The position numbers and the translations under genes were made by a program. From an uncultured Tenacibaculum sp. (GTDB lineage: Bacteria > Bacteroidota > Bacteroidia > Flavobacteriales > Flavobacteriaceae): DNA of 64,000 nt. Positions 17,395-25,949 of the stretch are shown in pieces. The DNA is taken from the NCBI GenBank assembly GCA_947501615.1, contig CANMWK010000010.1:1-64000 (forward strand), in the 5' to 3' direction. The first letter of the stretch is position 1. Every line of letters starts with the position of its first letter. A model generated the notes under the pieces. That model did no database searches and had not been told where the DNA came from. It was given only the letters and a program-made list of their open reading frames with translations.

Positions 17395-18624
17395 ATGATA
17401 AAGAAGATTATAAAATTTATAGCGATCACCGCAGTAGTACTTACTTTAATTTTAGGAATAACATTTTTTTATTTCTTTAAACAATTGGAAAAATTAGGAA
17501 GAGGAACACTTTCTTTAGAAGAAAGTACAATAACAATTCCTTTTTATTATGCTACTTCTGGTCATATGTTAATAGATGTTTATATAAATGATAGTAAGCA
17601 ACCTCAGCCTTTTATTTTAGATAGCGGTGCTAATAACATGATATTTAAACATCATTCGGAACAATTAGATCTAGAAACCAATGGAAAAGCTATAGGAATT
17701 GGAGCTACAGGAAGAGTTTTTTTGAGTACTATTAAAAAAGTGGATTCGATACGAGTGGAAAAAGCGATTTTTAAGGATTTGAATTTTAAAGAAACTGCGT
17801 TTAACTTTAATTGTTTAGATGATATATATGGACTCATTGGATATGGAACAATGAAACATCTAAATTGGCAAATCGATTTTGAAAAGCAAAATATTACTGT
17901 TTCAAAAAAATTAAATAATCTACAAATTGCTAAGAATGCAATCGAAATACCGCTAAAGATTAATAGCCATACAGCTCATGCGTATGCTTTTCTTCAATTT
18001 TCAAAAGGAAAAAAAGCAAAGCGTGTCAACATTGATTTAGGAAATAGTGGAACACTTTCAATACAAGAAAAGGATATAGAAAAAGATTCGTTACACTTAA
18101 AAAAGCAAAGAATTTTTGGAAGGTCATCTGAAGGAATAGGAGGTTTAAGTAAAGAAAAAGACAAAGAAAGTTATGTGTTAGCAGATACGTTATTGTTTCA
18201 TAATACAGCTTTTGAAATTCATAAAGTACCAGTAGATGTTTCTCCTACAGGATTAAATTTATTAGGACTAGGTTTCTTTAAAAAGTATAAAACCACTATT
18301 AGTTGGAGTGAAAAAAAGTTAATTTTAGAACCTTATGATTCCGTTCAGAATTTTATTTGGAAAACAAATGGATTAGGAATGAGATTTAACAGAGAGGAAC
18401 AAAAGCTTACAGTGAAAAGTGTTACTGAAAACTCATCTGCTGATAAGGTTGCTATTCCTGTTGATGCTGAAATTATTTCGATTAACGGAAAAACGATGAC
18501 AACAGAAAAGGAGTATTGCGAGTATAGAAATACTAAATCGACATCAGACACTTTAAAAATTAAAATAAAACATAATAATTCTGTTAAAGAAATGACAATA
18601 GTAAAAGCGCCTGTTTTTCAATAA
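17395..18624 (+). CDS. Retropepsin-like aspartic protease with PDZ domain
   Basis: A 409-residue protein with an N-terminal membrane anchor (KFIAITAVVLTLILGITFFYFF), an aspartyl-protease-like domain containing the motif PFILDSGANN (residues 72-81), and a C-terminal PDZ domain from about 320. The single DSGA motif is typical of retropepsin-like, dimer-forming bacterial proteases (gag-asp family). This puts the catalytic site outside the cytoplasmic membrane. The second halves of the fold are recognisable as NIDLGNSGTLSI near 215, a degenerate repeat of the motif. The substrate is unknown. Confidence 0.83.
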   Translation: MIKKIIKFIAITAVVLTLILGITFFYFFKQLEKLGRGTLSLEESTITIPFYYATSGHMLIDVYINDSKQPQPFILDSGANNMIFKHHSEQLDLETNGKAIGIGATGRVFLSTIKKVDSIRVEKAIFKDLNFKETAFNFNCLDDIYGLIGYGTMKHLNWQIDFEKQNITVSKKLNNLQIAKNAIEIPLKINSHTAHAYAFLQFSKGKKAKRVNIDLGNSGTLSIQEKDIEKDSLHLKKQRIFGRSSEGIGGLSKEKDKESYVLADTLLFHNTAFEIHKVPVDVSPTGLNLLGLGFFKKYKTTISWSEKKLILEPYDSVQNFIWKTNGLGMRFNREEQKLTVKSVTENSSADKVAIPVDAEIISINGKTMTTEKEYCEYRNTKSTSDTLKIKIKHNNSVKEMTIVKAPVFQ

Positions 18625-18640
18625 AAATAATGAGATTTAA

Positions 18641-18671
18641 TTGTAGTTGATTTAAAACTGATTTACCTTTG
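18641..18671 (+). promoter_or_regulatory. Promoter (TTG-N20-TACCTTTG) of the metal locus
   Basis: A TTG (18641-18643) and the -7 element TACCTTTG (18664-18671) are separated by 20 bp, close to the Bacteroidota consensus. The pair lies 24 bp before the start of the Cys-motif gene and is the best promoter in the window. Confidence 0.6.
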
Positions 18672-18694
18672 TATGTCTATTAAAGAAGCTTTTT

Positions 18695-19063
18695 TTGAAG
18701 TTAAGAGTAACTACATATTTCTTTGTTTTATTATACTTAATCGCAATGTTGCGCCCGATAGCTCCATTTGTTGAGTATGCAATTAATTACGATTATATCG
18801 CTAAAGTTTTATGTATTAATACAGACAAACCTGAGCTTAGTTGTAATGGAAAATGTCACTTAATGAAAAAGCTAAAACAGCAACAAGAAGAAGATTATAA
18901 CTCTTTACGAATTGCTATGGAAGAATATCCAATAGGTTTCGTTTCTGTATTAGAAGTTAGAAAAAGAGTACATCCTAAACAACAACAAAAAAGTAACTTC
19001 GGTTATCATAAAAACTATAAGTTTTTATACCATCCTTCAGTTTTTCATCCACCCACCGCATAA
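18695..19063 (+). CDS. Small envelope protein with CxGKC motif
   Basis: A 122-residue protein with an N-terminal hydrophobic segment (signal or anchor) and three cysteines at 40, 50 and 54 in the pattern LCINTDKPELSCNGKCHL. The C-terminus is rich in Lys, His and Pro. The start is a TTG; the nearest ATG (Met18) would cut into the hydrophobic segment. Small proteins with this Cys pattern are known beside Bacteroidota metal-uptake receptors. It heads a probable metal locus and may bind copper or iron through the CxGKC cysteines. Confidence 0.72.
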   Translation: MKLRVTTYFFVLLYLIAMLRPIAPFVEYAINYDYIAKVLCINTDKPELSCNGKCHLMKKLKQQQEEDYNSLRIAMEEYPIGFVSVLEVRKRVHPKQQQKSNFGYHKNYKFLYHPSVFHPPTA

Positions 19064-19106
19064 TTTATTTATTAGAAAGTTCGATAACGGACTTACATCT
19101 TTTTAA

Positions 19107-19126
19107 GATTGATATTACTATCAATC
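19107..19126. promoter_or_regulatory. Perfect inverted repeat, candidate operator
   Basis: GATTGATA-TTAC-TATCAATC is a perfect 8-bp palindrome with a 4-bp spacer in the 189-bp gap before the Met-rich barrel gene. It has no T run on either side, so a repressor binding site is more likely than a terminator. Confidence 0.4.
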
Positions 19127-19252
19127 AAGACACACATATTCAATAAATAAAATTAGTGTGAATTATTCTTTCCAATATTGTGAGAGTTTAAAATTCATGC
19201 AGATTTCTGAACAGATTCAATTTAAAAATTCAGAAATTAAAAATTATAATCG

Positions 19253-20284
19253 ATGAAAAACAACTTAATGATTGTTGCTATTTTGGTAATAGCAATGGTA
19301 AATACATACGCACAAGAAAAAGAAAATTTATGGACAGCTGGAAGACCTGATGGGCATGCGCCAATCTCAGTTATGGGAGATCATTATCATGGAAAAGGAG
19401 ACGTAATGTTTTCTTACAGATATATGAGAATGAGCATGGAAGGTTTATTAGATGGAACTTCAGATATTTCAAATGCAGCTGCTCATGATCGTGGTTATAT
19501 GGTAACACCTCTTACTATGCCAATGGATATGCATATGATCGGCGTAATGTATGGTGTTACTGATAAAATTACAGTGATGGCTATGGCAATGTACGTGCAA
19601 AATGAAATGGATTTACAAATGCGTATGCCAACAGGAATGACAAATCAATTTGCTACGGCTTCTTCTGGTTTTGGAGATATTAAAATCGGAGCTTTATATA
19701 AATTCATCAATAAAGATCGTCAATCGTTACATGCAAACGTTGGGTTATCAATTCCTACAGGAACTTTAGAAGCAAAAGATGTTACACCAATGTCTGCTCC
19801 AAATGAAATTCAATTGCCTTATCCAATGCAAATCGGTAGCGGAACTTTCGATGCGGAGTTAGGATTAACATATTTAGGTCAATCGGATAACTTTTCATGG
19901 GGAACACAATTAAAAGGATTGTATCGTTTTGGAACCAATGATTTCGATTATGCTTTAGGAAACCGTTATAATGTAAACTCTTGGTTTGCATATAAAACTA
20001 CAGAATGGTTAAGTTTTTCTGCCAGAGGAGAAGTAGTTGCTGAAGAACGAATTAATGGAGCAAATCCGAATTTAAATCCGATGATGGTCACCACTACCGA
20101 TACATTTAACTCAGGAGGAAAATATATTAATGGAGGACTTGGGTTTAACATTTATATTCCTGAAGGAAGATTTAAAAATGTACGATTCGGATTTGAATAT
20201 TCACAACCATTATTTCAAAAACCTAATGGAATTCAATTAGAGCGAAACGAGACATTAACTTTTGGCTTACAATATTCGTTGTAG
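19253..20284 (+). CDS. Outer-membrane beta-barrel rich in Met and His
   Basis: A 343-residue protein with a signal peptide (MKNNLMIVAILVIAMVNTYAQ) and alternating beta-strand patterns up to a terminal aromatic (TFGLQYSL), as in outer-membrane barrels of the 'transporter / phenol MetA' group. Residues about 35-125 hold an unusual density of Met and His (MGDHYHGKGDVMFSY, TMPMDMHMIGVMYG, NEMDLQMRMPTGM). Such composition is typical of copper-handling envelope proteins. It is followed closely by the DJ-1-like, TonB receptor and PepSY genes. Confidence 0.82.
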   Translation: MKNNLMIVAILVIAMVNTYAQEKENLWTAGRPDGHAPISVMGDHYHGKGDVMFSYRYMRMSMEGLLDGTSDISNAAAHDRGYMVTPLTMPMDMHMIGVMYGVTDKITVMAMAMYVQNEMDLQMRMPTGMTNQFATASSGFGDIKIGALYKFINKDRQSLHANVGLSIPTGTLEAKDVTPMSAPNEIQLPYPMQIGSGTFDAELGLTYLGQSDNFSWGTQLKGLYRFGTNDFDYALGNRYNVNSWFAYKTTEWLSFSARGEVVAEERINGANPNLNPMMVTTTDTFNSGGKYINGGLGFNIYIPEGRFKNVRFGFEYSQPLFQKPNGIQLERNETLTFGLQYSL

Positions 20285-20295
20285 TATAACTTCAA

Positions 20296-21111
20296 ATGAA
20301 AAGTTTATATCTAGTATTAACAGGTTTAATTTTTATTGCCTGTAATACACCTCAAAAAGAAGTAAAGGATAAAAATATCACTATCGAGAATCATAATGAT
20401 ATGATGAAAGAGATATTTGGTACACCAAAACAAACTATAAAATCAATAGGTATTTTAGTTTATGAAGGAGTAAATTCTATGGATTTTATTGGTCCACGAT
20501 ATGTGTTTGGAAGTAGTGGAGTTAAGCCATTATTAGTAGGATTAAAGCCTGGGACTGTGAAATCCGCTAACGGATTAGAGTTTTCAGTAAACACAGTTAT
20601 TGATTCTGTCCAAAAGCTAGATATTCTAGTAATTCCAGGAGGAACTATTGCTACAGTAAAAGCAGCTAGCAATAAAAAGTTATTAAACTGGATTAGAAAA
20701 ATTGATAAAAACTCTGTTTACACAGCTTCAGTGTGTACTGGTGGTTGGATTTTAGGAGCAACTGGATTACTAAAAGACAAAAAAGCTTCAACAAACTGGT
20801 ATAGAGAAGAAGAAATATTGACCAGATTTGGAGCTATTCCTGCAAATGAGAGATATACAAAAGATGGTAAATATTGGACTTCTGCTGGTGTAACTGCCGG
20901 AATGGATATGTCACTTGCAATTATAGCAGATAATTGGGGTGAAAATTATACCCAAGGTATCATGTTAGATATGGAGTACGATGCTAAACCTCCAATAGAA
21001 GGAGGAAGTCCAGAGAAAACAAATACAAAAGTTCGTCAAATGATCGAATTAATGTATGATACAATGCTAGCATCATCTATAGACAGTTTACAAATAATTC
21101 ATAAAAAATAG
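20296..21111 (+). CDS. DJ-1/PfpI (isonitrile-hydratase-like) lipoprotein
   Basis: A 271-residue lipoprotein (lipobox FIAC, Cys16) with a class I glutamine-amidotransferase-like DJ-1/PfpI domain from about 47. The nucleophile is Cys147 in ASVCTGGWILGA, and Asp63 lies in SMDFIGPR, the two positions used by isonitrile hydratases. That enzyme hydrates an isonitrile to an N-formamide. The lipoprotein leader is unusual, since isonitrile hydratases are cytoplasmic. It lies between a Met-rich barrel gene and a TonB receptor gene (spacings 11 and 19 bp). Confidence 0.83.
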   Translation: MKSLYLVLTGLIFIACNTPQKEVKDKNITIENHNDMMKEIFGTPKQTIKSIGILVYEGVNSMDFIGPRYVFGSSGVKPLLVGLKPGTVKSANGLEFSVNTVIDSVQKLDILVIPGGTIATVKAASNKKLLNWIRKIDKNSVYTASVCTGGWILGATGLLKDKKASTNWYREEEILTRFGAIPANERYTKDGKYWTSAGVTAGMDMSLAIIADNWGENYTQGIMLDMEYDAKPPIEGGSPEKTNTKVRQMIELMYDTMLASSIDSLQIIHKK

Positions 21112-21130
21112 TATTTAACACAAAGTAAAA

Positions 21131-23479
21131 ATGAAAAATCTGATCATTATAGGACTATTAATGTTAGTCTTAAATATTTCAGCACAAGATTTATATAAAG
21201 GAAAAGTAGTAGATATAAATCAAAATCCAATTTTTGGAGCTTCAGTAATTTCCGTAAAAAACTCAAAAAGAGGTGTAGCTACAGATTTTGAAGGTGGATT
21301 TATGATTAAGCTTAACGATAATCAAGTGAAAATCTCGATGGTTGGTTTTGCTACTAAAACTGTAAAATTATCATCAGAATTTAATACGATCGTTTTACAT
21401 GAAAATCTTCAAAATTTAGATGAGGTTATCGTATCGGCAAGTAGAGAAATTCAGCAAAGAAGAGAAGTTCCTGCTGCTATTGGAGTATTAACAAGTAAGC
21501 AAATTGAAGAAACAAAAGCTTTCGGAATTGAACAATTGGTAAATCAAGTTCCTGGAGTTTTTATGAGTTCTTCAAAAGCAGCGAGTAACGAACAACATTT
21601 TATGGCAGTTCGTTCTCCTATTTCAACAAGATCTTTATTCTTATATGTTGAAGACGGATTACCAATTCGTCCTGTAGCTGTGTTTAATCACAATGCATTA
21701 TTGGAAATGAACAATACTACTTTCGAAAAAGTAGAAGTTTTAAAAGGTCCAGCTTCTAGTATTTACGGAAGTGAAGCTATCGGTGGAAGTTTTAACTTTA
21801 TTACAAAATCACCTAGAAAAGACTTTGGAGGTTCTGTAAGTATTCAAGGAAACGACCTTGGAATTACGAGATACGAGGCAGAAGCTTCTACAACAGCAAA
21901 TGAGAAATACGGATTTTATGTTGGTGGACATTATATTCAAAGAAATAATGGTCCTGTTGGGCATTCAGATTATGAGAAATTTGCTATTACATTTAAGAAC
22001 GAAAATAATTTCTCTGAAACTTTGCGTTGGATAAATTCGGTAAGTTTTATCGATTATAGATCAGATATGACTGGTTCTATTTCTGAACAAAACTTTTTAG
22101 CTGGGAATTATGAAAGCGATCAAACATTTACAGAACGTGAGGCACAAGCACTACGTTTTAGATCTACTTTAGAGAAAGTTTGGAACGATTATAACAAAAC
22201 TTCTGTAAACTTTATTTACAGAAATAACATTATGAATCAGCTTCCATCGTATCGAATTCGTCAAGATAGAAACATGGGGCAATTAACAGGAACAGGTTCA
22301 GGTGAAATTAATTCAAATCAATTTAGAAGTTATGTAGGTTTAGTTCAGCATAAATTAGATTTTAATTTTAAAGATGCTTCTTTAGTGGTAGGAGCGACAG
22401 CAGATTTTTCTCCGCAAGATTATGTTGCAGAAACTGTAGATGTGGTTGTAGATACACAAACAGGAAAGAACATTGATTTTACCATAAATTCTGGAGATTA
22501 CATTTTAAATTATAATGCTGATATTTTTAATTATGCAGGATATGCACAATTCGAAATTTCACCAATTGAAGCTTTAAAAGTTACAGCAGCTGTTCGTTTC
22601 GATGAGTTTAGTTACGATTACAATAACTTAATTGAAAGTCAGGCAGGAGTTGTAGATACTAAAGTAAATTATAGCAGTGTTGCACCAAAATTTGGACTAA
22701 ACTATAACGTGAATAAAAACTTAGGCTTCTATAGTAATTACTCAAAAGGGTTTACACCACCACAAACATCAACATTATTCAGAAATAGTAGAAATAGTAG
22801 TACAGGTGCTACAATTTTTGATTTAAAACCAGCGAAGTTCGATAACTACGAAGTTGGAGGGTATTTTACAATTCCATCGAAATTAAAAGTAGATGTAGCG
22901 GTATACAGATTAGATGGAACAGATCGATTAATTTCTCTTAGAGATGTTTCAGGAGATTTTGTTCAGTTAAATGCTGGAAAAACTAGATCACAGGGTGTAG
23001 AACTTGGGCTTAAATATCAAATTTTAGAAAACCTTTCGGTGAACTATAGCGGAAGTTATGCTACACATAAATACATTTCGTTTTTCGATAATGGTGTAGA
23101 TTATTCAAATACAGCTATGCAAACAGCGCCAAATTACTTATCAATGTCTAATATTACGTACAAGCCGCTAAGTAATTTAATAGTAACGTTAGAGCACGAG
23201 CAAGTTGGAAGTTACAATACAAGTTTCGAAAATCAAGTAGTTTTTGGAACTGATACTGCAGGAAATGATATTTTAGGAACATCAACTTACGATGGACACC
23301 ACGTGTTCAATTTCAGAGGAAGTTTTAAGTTTTATGATTTTGAATTCTGGGGACAAGCACTAAATATTTTTGATGAATTATATGCTGTGCGAGCTAGCTA
23401 TAATATTTGGAGAAGAGAAAATAGCTATAGTATCGGTAATCCTAGAGCTTTTCATTTTGGAGTGAAGTATAATTTTTAA
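21131..23479 (+). CDS. TonB-dependent outer-membrane receptor
   Basis: A 782-residue receptor: signal peptide, a CarboxypepD-regulatory-like domain at about 20-95 (VDINQNPIFGASVISV), a plug starting after DEVIVSASRE (about 97) and a 22-strand barrel ending in Phe. It imports a ligand across the outer membrane with energy from TonB. The plug lacks obvious specificity marks. The genes on both sides (Met-rich barrel, DJ-1 lipoprotein, PepSY) suggest metal or metal-chelate import. Confidence 0.95.
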   Translation: MKNLIIIGLLMLVLNISAQDLYKGKVVDINQNPIFGASVISVKNSKRGVATDFEGGFMIKLNDNQVKISMVGFATKTVKLSSEFNTIVLHENLQNLDEVIVSASREIQQRREVPAAIGVLTSKQIEETKAFGIEQLVNQVPGVFMSSSKAASNEQHFMAVRSPISTRSLFLYVEDGLPIRPVAVFNHNALLEMNNTTFEKVEVLKGPASSIYGSEAIGGSFNFITKSPRKDFGGSVSIQGNDLGITRYEAEASTTANEKYGFYVGGHYIQRNNGPVGHSDYEKFAITFKNENNFSETLRWINSVSFIDYRSDMTGSISEQNFLAGNYESDQTFTEREAQALRFRSTLEKVWNDYNKTSVNFIYRNNIMNQLPSYRIRQDRNMGQLTGTGSGEINSNQFRSYVGLVQHKLDFNFKDASLVVGATADFSPQDYVAETVDVVVDTQTGKNIDFTINSGDYILNYNADIFNYAGYAQFEISPIEALKVTAAVRFDEFSYDYNNLIESQAGVVDTKVNYSSVAPKFGLNYNVNKNLGFYSNYSKGFTPPQTSTLFRNSRNSSTGATIFDLKPAKFDNYEVGGYFTIPSKLKVDVAVYRLDGTDRLISLRDVSGDFVQLNAGKTRSQGVELGLKYQILENLSVNYSGSYATHKYISFFDNGVDYSNTAMQTAPNYLSMSNITYKPLSNLIVTLEHEQVGSYNTSFENQVVFGTDTAGNDILGTSTYDGHHVFNFRGSFKFYDFEFWGQALNIFDELYAVRASYNIWRRENSYSIGNPRAFHFGVKYNF

Positions 23480-23503
23480 GCAGATAAGATTATTTAATTG
23501 TTT

Positions 23504-23585
23504 CGTCATTCCGAGGGAAAAAATACGACCGAAGGAATCTTTTAGTTGTCAAAACAGAGATTACTTCACTTCGTTCGTAATGACG
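23504..23585. repeat. REP-like palindromic element
   Basis: An 82-bp intergenic element framed by CGTCATT and AATGACG, with internal arms that resemble each other (ACGACCGAAGGAATC and GATTACTTCACTTCG). It belongs to a family seen at several other sites in this window (47175-47257, 57380-57526). Confidence 0.75.
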
Positions 23586-23616
23586 TTTCATTTATTCTGA
23601 TTGATGAATTTTATTT

Positions 23617-24837
23617 ATGAAAAATAGAAAATTAAATCAATGGTTATGGAAATGGCACTTCATTGCAGGTATCATTTCCTTGCCGTTTGTAATTGTTTTA
23701 TCAATTACCGGTGGAATCTACCTGTTTAAATCAGATGTAGAAAACGAAGTGATTCAAGGAATACAAAAATTAATTCCTGAAGAAAAAAGCGAACGATTGA
23801 GTTATGATAAACAATGGGAGATCGCTCAGAAAAACTCTAAAAGAAAATTAAATTCAGTAGTTCTTGATGATGGTGATTTAAGCACTGAATTTATTTCTGG
23901 AAGATTTGGAGGAAAACAATCGGTATATATTAATCCCTATTCAGGAGAAGTTTCGGGTACTTTTAAAGCGAAAGATACTTGGATGTATTCTGTAAGAAAG
24001 TTACATGGCGAACTTTTGGGAGGAAAAGTAGGAACGAAAATAGTTGAGCTTATTGCAAGTTGGATGGTCATTTTAATATTATCAGGTTTATACATTTGGT
24101 TTCCTTTTGTAAGAGGAATTAAAGGTGTTTTCACAGTGCGATTAAAAGAAGGGAAAAGAATCCTTTTTAGAGACATACATGCAGTTGCTGGTTTCTGGAT
24201 TTCTATTTTATTATTGATCGTTTTAGCTGGAGGTTTTCCTTGGACAGATGTTTTTGGAGGGAATTTTAAGAAAGTTCAGCAATGGACAAATACTGGATAT
24301 CCAAAAACTTGGAGTGGTCGCGGATTAACTTCATCAGTAAAAGAAAAGAGATTGTCTTTAGATGAAATGATCAGCATTGCAAATGCACAAAACTTGTCAG
24401 GTAAAATCACAGTAGGTTTACCAAGGTCACCTAAAAGTACATTCTCTGTTTCAAATAAAACTTTTCCGTTTTCTGAACAAAAAATGATACACTTCGATCA
24501 ATATTCTGGTGAACTAGTTAAATCTCACAATTGGAGTGATGTTGGCGTATTAATGAGAGCTAGAATGTGGTTAATGGCTTTTCATCAAGGAGAGTTTGGT
24601 GGATGGAATTGGTATTTAATGTTTGCCATAGCAGTGTTATTAACTTTAATGAGTACTGCTGCAATTTTCTCTTATGTTTTCAGAAAGCAAAAAGGAAAAT
24701 GGAGTGTACCTAAGTCAACAAAGAGTTTCAAACAAAACTATGGTGTAGTGATTGCAATATTACTTTTAGGAGTAATTTTTCCTTTATTTGGAGTGAGTAT
24801 TGTATTGATTTGGTTATTTGAAGAATTAAAATTATAA
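23617..24837 (+). CDS. PepSY-associated transmembrane protein
   Basis: A 406-residue inner-membrane protein with four main hydrophobic helices (near 20-40, 145-165, 190-210, 335-355) and two PepSY-type extracytoplasmic domains, matching the PepSY_TM family. These proteins are common next to TonB receptors for iron or copper and are thought to act as inner-membrane reductases or regulators. The His residues in WHFIAGIISLP, LHGELL and RDIHAVAGFW could bind haem. It follows the receptor after a REP element. Confidence 0.9.
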   Translation: MKNRKLNQWLWKWHFIAGIISLPFVIVLSITGGIYLFKSDVENEVIQGIQKLIPEEKSERLSYDKQWEIAQKNSKRKLNSVVLDDGDLSTEFISGRFGGKQSVYINPYSGEVSGTFKAKDTWMYSVRKLHGELLGGKVGTKIVELIASWMVILILSGLYIWFPFVRGIKGVFTVRLKEGKRILFRDIHAVAGFWISILLLIVLAGGFPWTDVFGGNFKKVQQWTNTGYPKTWSGRGLTSSVKEKRLSLDEMISIANAQNLSGKITVGLPRSPKSTFSVSNKTFPFSEQKMIHFDQYSGELVKSHNWSDVGVLMRARMWLMAFHQGEFGGWNWYLMFAIAVLLTLMSTAAIFSYVFRKQKGKWSVPKSTKSFKQNYGVVIAILLLGVIFPLFGVSIVLIWLFEELKL

Positions 24838-24840
24838 GGT

Positions 24841-24876
24841 AAAGAACAAGCCACATGAAATCATGGCTTGTTCTTT
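24841..24876. terminator. Bidirectional terminator
   Basis: A perfect 13-bp inverted repeat AAAGAACAAGCCA/TGGCTTGTTCTTT with a 10-base loop separates the convergent PepSY and PI-PLC-like genes. Confidence 0.85.
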
Positions 24877-25941
24877 CTAACTATTTTTTAAACTATGGTT
24901 GATACAAATTTCTACTACTGGAGAAGTTTCGTACCAGTCTACTGTAATTAAGTTAAAGTTACAATCGCGATTATTATCAATAAATTTTTGTAACCCAATA
25001 TTAGCCTTTTCAGCTAGACTTTGTAAAACATATTTATCAGTTTCTGTTTCCATAATAGTATCAATAATTCCATCTACTACATCATTATCTTGAACTGTAA
25101 ATGTCCAACTTATTGCATAAAGTTCTTTATTAATACCCCGGTTTGCTCTTAAGGACTCTTGTTCACCTTTAATTAAATCATCAAGCGTATTTACACCACC
25201 GCTAGATCTATCTGAAGTTTTAAAACCTTTAGTTTTTAAAATATATTTTGGATACGAAATTTCCGTTTGAGTATTTAGTAAAATAACTTTTGATCCATTA
25301 CCAGTAATTTCCCTTAACTTCATTTCAGCTAAAGTATTATTTAGATCAATTTGTTTCTCAAAGTTTGTTATTCCTAATGTTTGAATATAATCATCTCCTA
25401 AATACTTAGCAACAAGATTGATAAGTTTTTGTTTGCCTTGGGGAGCAATGTTATCTGAAAAATTTGAATGAGAAAACTTCAAGAATATTAATTCTTTACC
25501 TTCAGGATAAGTTTTTAGATATTTTAAAACATCTTTTAGAATAGTCTCAAGACTAACACCACGTAAACCATGCTGAATATAAACTTCTTGTTTTTTATGA
25601 TCAAAATATACTCTTAAATCAAAATACCTTATTCCGCCTTTTAGTTGTTCAAAGATAGATTGACTTTGAGCTTTACTGACAGAATTAATAAAATTCATAG
25701 CCCAATCATAACCATATTTACCAAGATAAATATTATCTCTGAAAGGAAGTTTACCATCTTCTGGAGCATGTTCTGGACTAAGTTTCCATAAAAAAGCAAT
25801 ATTAGCGTATTTTATTTCCGATAATTCACTTGATAAATAATAAGTTCCACTGTCATGAGTGCCAGGAATAACAATGTTTTTAAATTGTTTTTCCTGGACA
25901 TCACACATCCAAACACTTTTATTAGTATTTAGTTTCATCAC
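24877..25941 (-). CDS. PI-PLC-like phosphodiesterase
   Basis: A 354-residue protein with the phosphatidylinositol-specific phospholipase C X domain. Catalytic-type His29 lies in IPGTHDSGTY, the FDLRVYF segment is at 107-113 and the second His124 is in YIQHGLRG. The family hydrolyses phosphoinositides or GPI anchors, or other phosphodiesters. No signal peptide is visible, which is unusual for a secreted lipase, so export would need another route. It is the last gene of a three-gene operon with two proteins that share a domain. Confidence 0.87.
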   Translation of the reverse strand: MMKLNTNKSVWMCDVQEKQFKNIVIPGTHDSGTYYLSSELSEIKYANIAFLWKLSPEHAPEDGKLPFRDNIYLGKYGYDWAMNFINSVSKAQSQSIFEQLKGGIRYFDLRVYFDHKKQEVYIQHGLRGVSLETILKDVLKYLKTYPEGKELIFLKFSHSNFSDNIAPQGKQKLINLVAKYLGDDYIQTLGITNFEKQIDLNNTLAEMKLREITGNGSKVILLNTQTEISYPKYILKTKGFKTSDRSSGGVNTLDDLIKGEQESLRANRGINKELYAISWTFTVQDNDVVDGIIDTIMETETDKYVLQSLAEKANIGLQKFIDNNRDCNFNLITVDWYETSPVVEICINHSLKNS

Positions 25942-25949
25942 TCAAGAAG

